Origin: Elsinoe arachidis
Taxonomy: Eukaryota; Ascomycota; Dothideomycetes; Myriangiales; Elsinoaceae
Direction of reading: 5' to 3'
DNA: 64,000 nt
Assembly (NCBI GenBank): GCA_013372555.1
Contig: JAAPAX010000014.1
Coordinates: 483,963-547,962, forward strand
Shown here: positions 1 through 8,619 of the stretch, piece by piece
How the letters are laid out: each line of letters begins with the position of its first letter
Position numbering within the stretch: position 1 is the stretch's first letter
Program-made: the position numbers and the translations under genes
The notes under the pieces: model-generated
Told to the model about the DNA's origin: nothing
Database searches by the model: none
Seen by the model: only the letters and a program-made list of their open reading frames with translations

Positions 1-21
1 CACTGGAGGCATCCTCTGAGC

Positions 22-28
22 TATATAA
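22..28 (+). promoter_or_regulatory. TATA box of hydrophobin copy 1
   Basis: A perfect TATATAA lies 109 nt upstream of the hydrophobin start codon. The same element is kept in the mirrored copy at 41,590-41,596. The spacing suits a fungal TATA box, but the transcription start is not visible. Confidence 0.5.
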
Positions 29-136
29 GTATCCACTCGACGGACGAGTTACCTAAATCACCGAAACATCACGCACTTCCCAGTCTAGTTTTCTTTCATT
101 TCCCACACAGCCTACGTATCTTCGCGACTGTCCGAG

Positions 137-551
137 ATGCACTTCACAGGTATCACCACCTTGGCCCTTGCCGTCGCGGCAGCAGCAATCGCTTCTCCGG
201 TCTATGTCGAGAAGCGCACCGACAAGAACACACCCACTAAAGATGCCGCGAAACAGTGTAACGCCAACCAGAAGATCGCTTGCTGCAACAGTAAGGGAGG
301 CCTTCTTGGGTTGAGCTGCATCAGTCTGCCTATCCGTGAGTACGACCATGTTATGTGTTCCAGCAGATCTTTGACATGACGGAACAGTGGCCATTCCCAT
401 CGGTCAACAGTGCTCGGGGGACAACGTAGTTGCCTGTTGCGACACCAATCAAGTCGTACGTGGAATCTCATCATTGATGTGGTAGTGACTAACAACGCCA
501 TAGGGCTTGATCAATGTCAACCTCGCTTGTCTTCCGATCAATGTCTTGTGA
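137..551 (+). CDS. Hydrophobin, copy 1 (3 exons)
   Basis: This gene encodes a small secreted, surface-active protein that would assemble on the cell wall or aerial hyphae. Exons are 137-335, 388-455 and 504-551, joined through GTGAGT..CAG and GTACGT..TAG introns, giving 104 residues. A signal peptide (about residues 1-20, hydrophobic Ala-rich core) is followed by a Lys-Arg site. The eight cysteines follow the hydrophobin order C, CC, C, C, CC, C with short loops (7, 10, 13, 7 and 13 residues between them). These loops are closer to compact or class II-like spacing than to long class I loops, so the class is left open. A TATA box lies upstream. A mirrored copy sits at 41,067-41,481 with several substitutions, and both copies are open and correctly spliced. 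Confidence 0.88.
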
Positions 552-1763
552 GAGAGATGACGAGGGGGAAGCGGCGACTTCTTGTGGTGAACTCGAAGCT
601 CACAATTCAAGCCCGAACACAGGTCATTGGGCGAGATCACTGTCTCTATCGTACCAAGAGTTTCGTGAAGAACGATCCATGAGCATGAAGTACTTGACGT
701 TGTGACTCTGTATCCTGGTATGGTGACCCTATGTCTGGCATTTCCCTTGCGACCGAATCAGCCTGCTCCGCTACTTGCTGTTGTTGACCTTGGGTCTGTT
801 GAATCTTCCTCACTAACTCGGGAGAGTCCATGTTCGTGTACGCCATATCCCAATCACAGTTGCGGATCCATGTAGACAAGAAAGTATTTACGGACGTTGA
901 CGAAAGTCACCAAAGACCATGCTTCGCTACAACGATGTAATTGTAATGGGTATCAGAGCCAAAACCTCATTTCATGGTGCGTCGTCGATCTCGTCCGTAC
1001 AAAAGATGCTACCTTAAAGACCACGAATTTGACCTCGAGTACGCTTCTATCCTAATTCGCTAAGCCTCAAGTTATCATAAGGCTACAACTAGTGGGTTGT
1101 ATCCTCTCCCTCCTTCTGGGCGATCTACGCCGTAAGCATGACCATTGATTTGGGCTCGGTGAGTGGGTAGCATGCACACTACCATCGTGATATTGCATCT
1201 GCACAGAACAGCATGATTGAAAGCGGGTCACTAAACAGCTCTAGTGCGCCTGAAGCTACAAGAGATGAGTCCATGACTGGTCATAGAAGTCGATGTTACC
1301 CTCTTGCCACATTGTCGTCAAGTCACGCACGCTGATTGACCGTGTTCGATAGCCCTAAATGTTTGGCCCATTAGACTTTGGGTAGTAAAGGGATCAACAG
1401 CCATGACAGTAGAGGACACGATAGTGTATCAAAGCTTCCATAATGAATCGACATCAACGCCGTATCAAGCATTGCCTATGCGCAAGCCCAGTGCAGTGTC
1501 CAATCCGCATGGATCCGTCCATGGGGATGCAAGACACTTTGGAATGGTAATGCAAGGCAGGCTTGACAAGTCTATCTGATGACTTGACTTGCTAGAGAGC
1601 TGGACCTTCCCCTTCAGGACCTCGAAAGCTCGATGTCGCGAATGATCTGGTGTATGGCATTCGTCTTTACTGTCAATCCTAACGCTCTTGCGCAAGCGAA
1701 GTATCTGCGGCTTCAGCAGTCTCGACAAGCTGGGGGCCGAACGAAGGACAAAGTTGAGCCTTA
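552..1763. other. Arm DNA without a clear gene
   Basis: I see no convincing gene. The stretch 640-900 matches the reverse complement of 29,970-30,157 plus 40,907-40,980, which locates the site of the right-arm insertion. The stretch about 1,440-1,760 matches the reverse complement of about 28,990-29,245 with many substitutions. A reading frame around 1,465-1,700 on the minus strand is partly conserved in the right arm (a shared segment begins LRKSVRIDSKDE), but it has no recognisable domain and I do not call a gene. Confidence 0.5.
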
Positions 1764-2040
1764 CCGAGACTTCCAGGTTGTCAGTCCTCTTTGGCCCCTC
1801 GTTTTTTTTTATTAGCACCGTCCATAGTAGAAAGAACAATACAGTAGTGCTCTACATACACACTGTGATAATTCTAAACTTCTACTAAAGCGCTACATAG
1901 TCTGTTATACCTTCCACATATTCAATTTTGAGGCAATTTACGACGAAATAGCAGTATCGGAGGGCTGTCTGTATTCTGGTGGTGTTGGCTAACTAATTTG
2001 GACAGAACGCCAAGCGGACTGACAACATGAAAACTCTCGG
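1764..2040. mobile_element. MITE-like deletion derivative of Tc1/mariner element
   Basis: This 277-bp segment lies between TA dinucleotides (1,762-1,763 and 2,041-2,042). Its left end resembles the right end of the adjacent autonomous element, including an oligo-T tract and the run GCACCGTCCATAGTA. Its right end (about 1,978-2,034) is an inverted copy of that element's left subterminal region (about 2,048-2,125). It therefore looks like an internally deleted relative inserted in opposite orientation at the TA beside the full element. It has no coding capacity. Confidence 0.7.
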
Positions 2041-2203
2041 TACGTTTTCATGTTGTCAGTCCGCTTGGGTTTTCATGTTGTCAGTCCGCTTGGCGTTCTG
2101 TCCAAATTAGTTAGCCAACACCACCAAAATGAAGACTGCCCTCCAGACTCACCAATGGCTCGTAATTTGTGAAACTTGAAGCTGAAAAAAGGTGTAATAG
2201 ACC

Positions 2204-3592
2204 ATGAGGCGCTCCTCCAGAAGTACAAGGCCTTCAGAGCGTGTGCGTGAGGCGCCACCGTCACCGCCGGCCACGCAGCCTGCCAAAAGACGGCGACTAG
2301 CTCCTCCTCCGCGTGCACCTCGCCGTCAGAAGAGGCAAGGCCGTGATCAAGGTGGTGTTAATCCTCCTCCTTCAGCACCACCTCCGGCCACGCACACCCC
2401 CTCTGGACCACGTACACCGCCGTCACCACCACCGGAGGGCAATGCTCCGCCCTCCGCTCAACCAGTTATCCACTCTTCACCACCGCAAGTGCCTTCGCCA
2501 GTATCTCGATCGCGGCGCAACTCGGAGAGCTTAGAGCGTGAATTCGGAGAGGAAGTGAGGCTGAATTGGACCATGCTCTGGACTCTGAAGCTTGGCGCTC
2601 AGATTCTTCACCGTGACACCCAAGCTGTAGTGAATAAGACGGCGGCGGCGCAGTGGATTGATGCGTGTGAGCCTCAAGTACGTGACAGCTTCAACGAGAG
2701 GGGGGTGGCGAGGTTTGAGATGAACTCCTTCAAGGTTGTAGCCAAGCTATCACGGCGTGGTGTACGGAAGGTAGATTACGCTCGAGGCTCACTGGAGTGG
2801 AGTCAGCTAGATGAAGCAATCAAGAGGTGGTCTCTCCGGTATCCAGAAGACCAAATCACCGCCGAGATTATGCTGCAATACGCTTCTAAAGATCCTCCTC
2901 GTGCTAGCCAAAGAAGCTCCACCACCGTCTCCATGCTGGAGGATCTTTCTCAGTTGGCTGACCAGCCGGCCTCCTCTTATTCGACAAACCACGCACAGCT
3001 GATCAATCGCTGGAGGTGCCCTGGCAATTGCAGCCTAAGCTCGAGGAGTGAGTGGTGCTATATCGACCGCTCGACTCAGCGTCACCACAAGATCTACAAC
3101 TCGCACTGGCGTGAGTGGGCTGAGGCAATCTCTCGGCAAGAGGCGACAATCAACAAGCCTCCAGAAGCGCTAAAAATGAGACTCCTTACTGACGACCAGC
3201 AGCCAAAAAGCAGAAAGGCAAGCCAGCCGGTGAACTTCGCACTGAATCTGGACCGCCAGCTCTTGTCGGCCTCAGGGGTTAGCCCTCCAGAAGGAGCTTT
3301 AGTGACACTGGATATCCGGAGTTCTCCTCTTCAAGAGGAGATGAGTATAGACCAAGCGCTCCGCTCCTATATCCACTGGCAAAAAGACGAGGTGCAAAAG
3401 GTGACTTGGAAGGAGAAGCTAGAGGAGGCGTTTTGCCTCCTTGACGACCAGTGCATGGATCTCCACACGCTTGAAACCAAGTCTCCGGAGTGGCTAGTTT
3501 CGCAAGGAATCGTTCAAGGTTTTGCTGATAGGCTAATTCGTGATATAGAGAGGTGGAAGAGGCATCGAAATGAGAGGTTGGAGGGGGGGTAA
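2204..3592 (+). CDS. Companion ORF inside Tc1/mariner element
   Basis: This is an uninterrupted 462-residue ORF lying inside the transposon's inverted repeats and convergent with the transposase. About residues 1-100 are rich in Pro, Arg and Lys and probably disordered. The middle holds a possible zinc-binding patch (RCPGNC, then WCY, then HH and H near residues 270-305) followed by a Trp-rich stretch. The last 90 residues are predicted mostly helical by composition and end in a segment recalling SAM-like helices (W..SQGI..GFADRLIRDI). From memory this layout resembles a widespread uncharacterised fungal family associated with repeats. I do not know its function. It could assist transposition or be a captured host gene. 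Confidence 0.65.
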   Translation: MRRSSRSTRPSERVREAPPSPPATQPAKRRRLAPPPRAPRRQKRQGRDQGGVNPPPSAPPPATHTPSGPRTPPSPPPEGNAPPSAQPVIHSSPPQVPSPVSRSRRNSESLEREFGEEVRLNWTMLWTLKLGAQILHRDTQAVVNKTAAAQWIDACEPQVRDSFNERGVARFEMNSFKVVAKLSRRGVRKVDYARGSLEWSQLDEAIKRWSLRYPEDQITAEIMLQYASKDPPRASQRSSTTVSMLEDLSQLADQPASSYSTNHAQLINRWRCPGNCSLSSRSEWCYIDRSTQRHHKIYNSHWREWAEAISRQEATINKPPEALKMRLLTDDQQPKSRKASQPVNFALNLDRQLLSASGVSPPEGALVTLDIRSSPLQEEMSIDQALRSYIHWQKDEVQKVTWKEKLEEAFCLLDDQCMDLHTLETKSPEWLVSQGIVQGFADRLIRDIERWKRHRNERLEGG

Positions 3593-3663
3593 AGGAGGTG
3601 GCTACAAGCCTTGTAAAATCTTCAATATTCCTATTGCCTAATTAGGAACGACAGTCACATGAC

Positions 3664-4686
3664 TCAGGCCTCTATAAATGCATTTCTGAAGTGACCTCTA
3701 GCTGCACTCCTATTACTACCACTTATCCTCACGCACTCAGCAATAAATTGCTCAAATTGATGATGAACACCGCTCTCCCACAAGCTCCAATACCGGCGGA
3801 TTGTATCCTTCAGCTGGCCGAAGTACTCCTCGATAGGATTGAGATCTGGTGAATAAGGTGGGAGATATACCAGCTTCACACCAGCCTCTTCACATAAGCT
3901 AGTAATCCTCTCCGAGCGGTGAAAAGAAGCGTTATCCATAACTAGCACTGATTTGGCCTCAGGGAAGCGACCACAAAGAGGCAGCACCTTCTCCTCCAGC
4001 CAGCAGCTATATCTCTCCTCATCGGTATAGCCAGTATAGACGTCAGCCGTGAGGACGCCGTCCACAGTGTAAGCTGGAAGTACATGTACTCTTTCTCCTC
4101 GATCACAGCTAACAACCTCAGCCGGAGACACTCCTTGTGGCGACCACCCCATTTTGCGTATACCGATCCTTTCATCACAGCCAGATTCATCCATAAAGAC
4201 GAGCTGGTGAGCCTCGAGTTGAGCCATCACCGACTGGTGAGCATCGCGCAGTTCTTGGCACCTCTGTGCAGCAACCTTCCGAGTGGCCTTCCGACTCCAC
4301 CCTACGTCTGTAAGAGCTCGGTGGATTGAGGCTATAGAAGCAGCAATACCGAAGCGATCGAAGAGGAGAACTGCCATCTCATCGAGGTACATGGTCGGCC
4401 TGAGTATAAGAGCTTGGAGGAGTGCTGAAAGAGCAACTGGATCGACAAGCCGCCGTGGTCCTCTAAGCGCGTGAGGGGATTCAGCAGATCCAAACTCACG
4501 GAGATTCCTTTGATATCGACGCACAGAGCGCTCACTAATGCTACAAGCATCACCAATCTGCTTCTGAGTGAATAGGCCGGTGGATAGCAGCTCCACGGCG
4601 TGGCGGCGTTGATATGGAGCACAGTGACGAGGCATGGCAGCTAACACAGTCAGCGCTCTGTTACACCTTTTTTCAGCTTCATACAA
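3664..4686 (-). CDS. Tc1/mariner (DDE_3) transposase
   Basis: This 340-residue ORF encodes an enzyme that would cut and rejoin the surrounding inverted repeats. Residues about 22-65 form a helix-turn-helix (HAVELLSTGL..., then SERSVRRYQRN). The catalytic core shows FMDESG (D166), VLVMDNASFH (D251) and SPDLNPIEEYFGQLK (E286), giving DD34E spacing typical of Tc1/IS630 enzymes. An internal Met at residue 18 is an alternative start. It is intact, unlike the related relic at 34,738-35,330. It converges with the ORF at 2,204-3,592, with only about 70 nt between the stops. Confidence 0.92.
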   Translation of the reverse strand: MYEAEKRCNRALTVLAAMPRHCAPYQRRHAVELLSTGLFTQKQIGDACSISERSVRRYQRNLREFGSAESPHALRGPRRLVDPVALSALLQALILRPTMYLDEMAVLLFDRFGIAASIASIHRALTDVGWSRKATRKVAAQRCQELRDAHQSVMAQLEAHQLVFMDESGCDERIGIRKMGWSPQGVSPAEVVSCDRGERVHVLPAYTVDGVLTADVYTGYTDEERYSCWLEEKVLPLCGRFPEAKSVLVMDNASFHRSERITSLCEEAGVKLVYLPPYSPDLNPIEEYFGQLKDTIRRYWSLWESGVHHQFEQFIAECVRISGSNRSAARGHFRNAFIEA

Positions 4687-4819
4687 TCGATCACACCAAG
4701 TTTTACAGCTTCAATCGGCAAAGGTGGTGAGTTTAGCCAGAGGTTTTTATTACTATGGACGGTGCTAACAAAAAAAAAACGAGGGCGCCAAGCGGACTGA
4801 CAACATGAAAACCTCGGTA

Positions 4820-5300
4820 CTAAGCAAATACCGCGGAGTAGTTACCACATCACTGTCACGGCGAGATGAAACGTGCTGGCTTCAGTGTTCGCGTCTGGCT
4901 GAGATGAAAATTCATCCATGGCGGCAGCATGGTTGTTGGATCCTATTCGACCGCCTGCCAAACGGAGCAGCTCCACGCCTGATAATGAAGCATACGTATC
5001 ACCAGAGCTACGCACGCCGTGCAATCTATTTCATGGCACTGATATTCCATATTCATTAGCTATAAGCATTACTGATCTTCCTCTCGTCATGCTCAGATGT
5101 CCTCACTCATCGAACCAATGGAAAACCTAAGAAGCATCTCACAACATGCACCTGCTATCACAGTCTCTTGTTTCACCTCCACTGAAAACTCCATCAACAA
5201 TTTATCCCGTCGTAAACTCTGCGAATTGAAATGTTCGAAGCCAAATCTAAGTGAGACTTTCGACACATTTCCAGTAGTGCAGTAGTTTTCACTGTCATCG
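4820..5300. other. Arm DNA without a clear gene
   Basis: This stretch matches the reverse complement of about 28,450-28,890 in the right arm, for example around CCATGGATGAATT at 28,838 and its complement near 4,910. It probably contains the 3' flank of the GH23-like gene. Short open frames are not conserved between arms, so I call nothing. Confidence 0.5.
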
Positions 5301-6240
5301 CTATATGGGCTTTGCAGTCGTGTCCATAACAATTCCTAAAGAGCAGAATGACTCTCCTCCGCTCCACCCGAGCAGTCGATTGGCAACATCACTGGCGTAA
5401 CATAATGTGCAACACCCTTTACCCAGATCAGAAGCAACAAACCCTCCTTGGCCGCCATTGTAGATCCTTGATGTCTGATAATATTGTTGAGCGACCATAT
5501 CCGAAGGTGAAGAGCTCAAATGCTGAAAGATCGACTTCAGACCTGCACCTGATTGCGTTCCAAGTACTCCATCGTGAATCATTTGACTGATTTCTGCATC
5601 CGGGCAGGGCACTTGCACGGTACCTGCACGATTGCATGATCCTGTCCCTTCGTGGGACTGCATCAGACCAGAGCTGGGTGCCACAGACCAGGCAATACAA
5701 CCCTGTTGCATCAAAGGAAGGCATATTGCGAGCCCACCTGTATTTGCACAGTCAGCTTTCAAATTCGAACATGTTGACTGCAGGTCTGCCTGATGACTTA
5801 CATGGAATCAAAGTCGAGACATACGTCCTTACTGGGCCATCCAGCTGTCATGGATGCATTGGCCACGTGGGTAAAGATGCGCAGCAGGGTCCTAGCGCCG
5901 TGATTGAACTCATGAAAGAAAGGAAGGTCGTCAGGAAGGTCCTCGCCAACGAGAACGGCATAATGGTCAGAACATCTGGTCTTTGTACGACCGCAAGGCA
6001 GAAGAGACTATTCCGAGCTGAAAGCCCAGCATTTGTACCCCTGGAGGTGATGATCGAAGGGTTCCACGTCGGAGTTTGCAACATATTCCTCCTCAGTTCC
6101 ATCTTGCTCGATCTTTGTTTGACGGGATCGCATTGCCGTAGGGAGTATGGTTTGTTTTGTCAAGGTATCTGCTGGTACAAGAAAACGGACGGCGCAGCAT
6201 GGAAGCGGGCCTTTTCTGAGTAAAAGAGGCAGCTGAACGC
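5301..6240 (-). pseudogene. GH23/lysozyme-like gene, left copy, missing catalytic exon
   Basis: The C-terminal part (5,301-5,762) reads as a fungal secreted lysozyme-like (GH23/SLT fold) protein, with GLMQSHEGTGSCNRAG, an SRIYNGGQGG motif and a Cys-rich end. Compared with the right copy, about 200 nt (right-arm 27,876-28,073) are missing. That segment holds the ILLQES motif with the catalytic Glu plus an intron, so this copy cannot be active as read. Upstream, an open segment (about 5,810-6,150) encodes a conserved-looking stretch with DHYAVLVGEDLPDD and a GTAAGT donor. It appears in both arms and probably belongs to the same gene. A TAG at its 5' end is shared by both arms. The signal peptide and first exon were not resolved. 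Confidence 0.6.
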
Positions 6241-6640
6241 CTACCTGAGAGACTGACTTGATCGAAAGAGCTGTCTCTACTTACCCAGATGATCGGCTGT
6301 CTGCAAGATAGCAGTGATTCGGGACCGCTGTTTTGGTGGGGCAAGGGGCTTGCATTGTTTTGTGGACATGGTCACTCTCGTCGTCGACTCCCATCCTCGC
6401 ATCCTCTCTTCACACATTTGCATTCTTCCACGCAATGTTAGATGTCGGGGGCATCGTCATGTCCGTATCGATGGGCGCAAGCTGTATCCGGCAGACCTGT
6501 CCCAACAGGCATGCCAGAAAGAGCAAGGAGTTTGATGTTGATGACTATCTGATTCCTCGAGTGTATAGAGCGATACCATGAGTATTCCGTCAATTCACCA
6601 CTCTCTCAACCCGCGACATTGCATCACCTACAACTACATC
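6241..6640. other. Arm DNA without a clear gene
   Basis: This matches the reverse complement of about 26,930-27,330. Both arms have short frames broken at different points. I cannot assign it to the GH23-like gene or to the integrase-like relic. Confidence 0.4.
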
Positions 6641-6900
6641 GTGATGGCAATATTGTTCGGGCATCCTAAATAACAATACTGACCACGATGCTCGCGAGTA
6701 TGCATCGACACCCAAGACCAGTTTCCAACGGTCCTCCATGCTGTAGAGAAAGTGACCATCCATCTCGACGGCTTGATGACTGATCCACTATCTTGGATGG
6801 GGTATAGGTTGATGGAAGAACGAAGTTGCAAGAACAGGCAGCAGCTAGCGTACGCGGCAGGCTCAACATTGCGATGCCGGGCTACATAATACATTGGTAG
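6640..6900 (-). pseudogene. Integrase/rve-like relic, left copy
   Basis: One minus-strand frame contains MDGHFLYSMEDRWKLVL followed by GVDAYSRASW. The DAYSR run after an aspartate recalls the first conserved block of rve-type integrase-core transposases found in fungi. The same frame is kept in the right arm (WILGFDAYSRALW, near 26,750). The frame closes soon after and no further catalytic blocks are visible, so this is at best a fragment. The assignment rests on a short motif. Confidence 0.3.
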
Positions 6901-7049
6901 TGCCGATGGACCAGCTGTCTACTCTGGCACCGAGGATGGACACCTCATCATCTACTTAACGAACGAAACTGGTGGTGCGAACCTGCCGTATTTTTCCCTT
7001 CGCGTGGTGCGCTTTGCTAGACCAGGACTGAAGATAGAAAAGTCGGCTC

Positions 7050-8325
7050 TCATTTCAACACGTTCCCCGTCCCATATCGTCCCTCGTAATCTGTCTTCAC
7101 AGCCGTGGCATTCGTGTCCGGGCCGTTGACCGATGCTTTCCTAGTCGAGCTCTCACCTTGCTTTTTGCCCCGACTGATCTGCTGTATGCTTTCGTCAGAC
7201 ATTTGTCCAACGACCAACGTGGACCGAAGCCCAGCCGTGATGTCGCGAGCAGAAACAAGGTGACCGACGGTCGATACCAGAAATTGTTGTGCGTCGTCGC
7301 CAGAGGAGATGTTCTCCACGATGTTTCGTCGATAGCCTTCTTCTGCAACGCCGCACACCGATAAACTCTGTTGCAAACTTTCCATTTCTTTTATCAACTC
7401 CTTCTCCTCTTCTTGCAGCGAAGACAACTTTGCAGTCGTATGCCGTTTGACTAGTCTCTCTCGCAAAGCAGACAGCCGTCGTTGCAGGGTACCCGCGTCA
7501 GCGCTAAGCCCGTCGACCTGTCGGACGCTGCGTGTGATGTCTGTGGCGTCGTCGGCAACGGTACGCACGCGGCCACTTTGTCCAGAGCTCGACTCGAATG
7601 CCTCATCCCTCATTTCCTCAAGACCCCTTGCGACCTGAGAACAGATGGCCAAACAGGTCATGACACTGTCCTTTTCCTCTACCATGTCTTCCTCCGTGGT
7701 CATGTCGACATATGCTCTCTGCTCTTTCTGCTCCTTCTGCTCCCGCAGCGAATCGAGCTTGTCATTGATGATCTGGAGTTGGAACTCAAGGTCATGCGTA
7801 GTCTCAACGATCATAGTTCTATATTCCTCGGCAGCTTCTCGAGTCATTCTGGCATTTCGGCTGTAGGGTGCGTGGTCAGCATAGTCAACGCTCGATTCCC
7901 GAAGAGTATACTTACATGTTGACATTACACAGAGCGATGGTGATGGTCGCTTTGTAATCTGATATGCTTGTCTTGAATCCATTGATGTCATTGCCGCGAT
8001 ATTTGAGTTTCATCCAGTCTTTGAAGGAAGCTCTAGCGCTAGTCGAAGTGCCCACGTGCTTGCCGAGAAGTGCCTGGAAATCTTGACAAGTCTTTGTGCA
8101 TCTGCTCAATGGAAGCCGCAAAGAGTCGAGTATATCGTCATCGGGTGTGAGACTGTTCTTCAACGTGGCAAGGACAGCGAATAGCGCTTCGAGCTCGTCC
8201 AGGAGTTGCCGAATAGCAGCTGGTGCCTGTTTGCATTCGCGAAGAATGCTGCACAGTGTCCCGGCAGCTTGAAGTACGAGTACGAGAGTCGTAGCCGTCC
8301 CAGTTCCGATACTCAGGGGATCCAT
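7050..8325 (-). CDS. HeLo-like N-terminal, coiled-coil protein, left copy
   Basis: Exons are 7,916-8,325 and 7,050-7,860, joined through a 55-nt GTAAGT..CAG intron, giving 406 residues. The start MDPLSIGTGTATTLVLVLQ followed by a helical, Cys-containing bundle matches the fungal N-terminal domain often placed at the head of STAND/NLR and ankyrin proteins (HeLo-like, also annotated as azaphilone cluster protein L N-terminal type). About residues 140-220 and 260-300 are charged, Glu/Lys-rich and probably coiled coil. No NACHT or repeat domain follows, so it could be a stand-alone signalling or adaptor protein. The protein reads essentially identically in the right arm (25,148-26,423), and I noticed only a silent difference near the start. 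An in-frame upstream ATG at 8,337 is an alternative start. Confidence 0.8.
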
Positions 8326-8619
8326 TCTGCCTGGCATAAATCACTGCCATCATGAGGAAGATGAGAATATTATATGACTGTCGCGTCGGCGGCAAGTTCA
8401 AGATTTTGCCAAGTACAGCGACTCGTCGGCGAATCAGAGGTGGTTTCTAACGCTGCCAAGATGGTCCCCCACAATGTTGGGCGGTTCATGAGACAGAGCT
8501 CATGATCTATCCATTCTGAGCTCGCCAATCAGCGGACCGTCTCTGCGATTCCGGTCTGTTTGTGAGGAATCAGCGCTACGCTAGCGCTGCGCTTTGCTGC
8601 GCTAGTAGGGTCCAGAGAT

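Larger units (their letters stand above)
2043..4817. mobile_element. Tc1/mariner-IS630 type DNA transposon with two ORFs
   Basis: Terminal inverted repeats share the core TTTTCATGTTGTCAGTCCGC and lie at about 2,044-2,098 (where the core is tandemly duplicated) and about 4,784-4,817. TA dinucleotides flank the element. Inside are a transposase on the minus strand (3,664-4,686) and a convergent 462-aa ORF of unknown function (2,204-3,592). The insertion is private to the left arm, so it post-dates the inverted duplication or was lost from the other arm. The transposase is uninterrupted, so the element may be young. Confidence 0.8.

Noticed and set aside
7482..7922. 146-aa ORF on the opposite strand of the HeLo-like gene (also 25,551-25,991)
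   Set aside because: It is the complement of the coding exon and intron of a better-supported gene. Its presence in both arms follows from the near-identity of the DNA.
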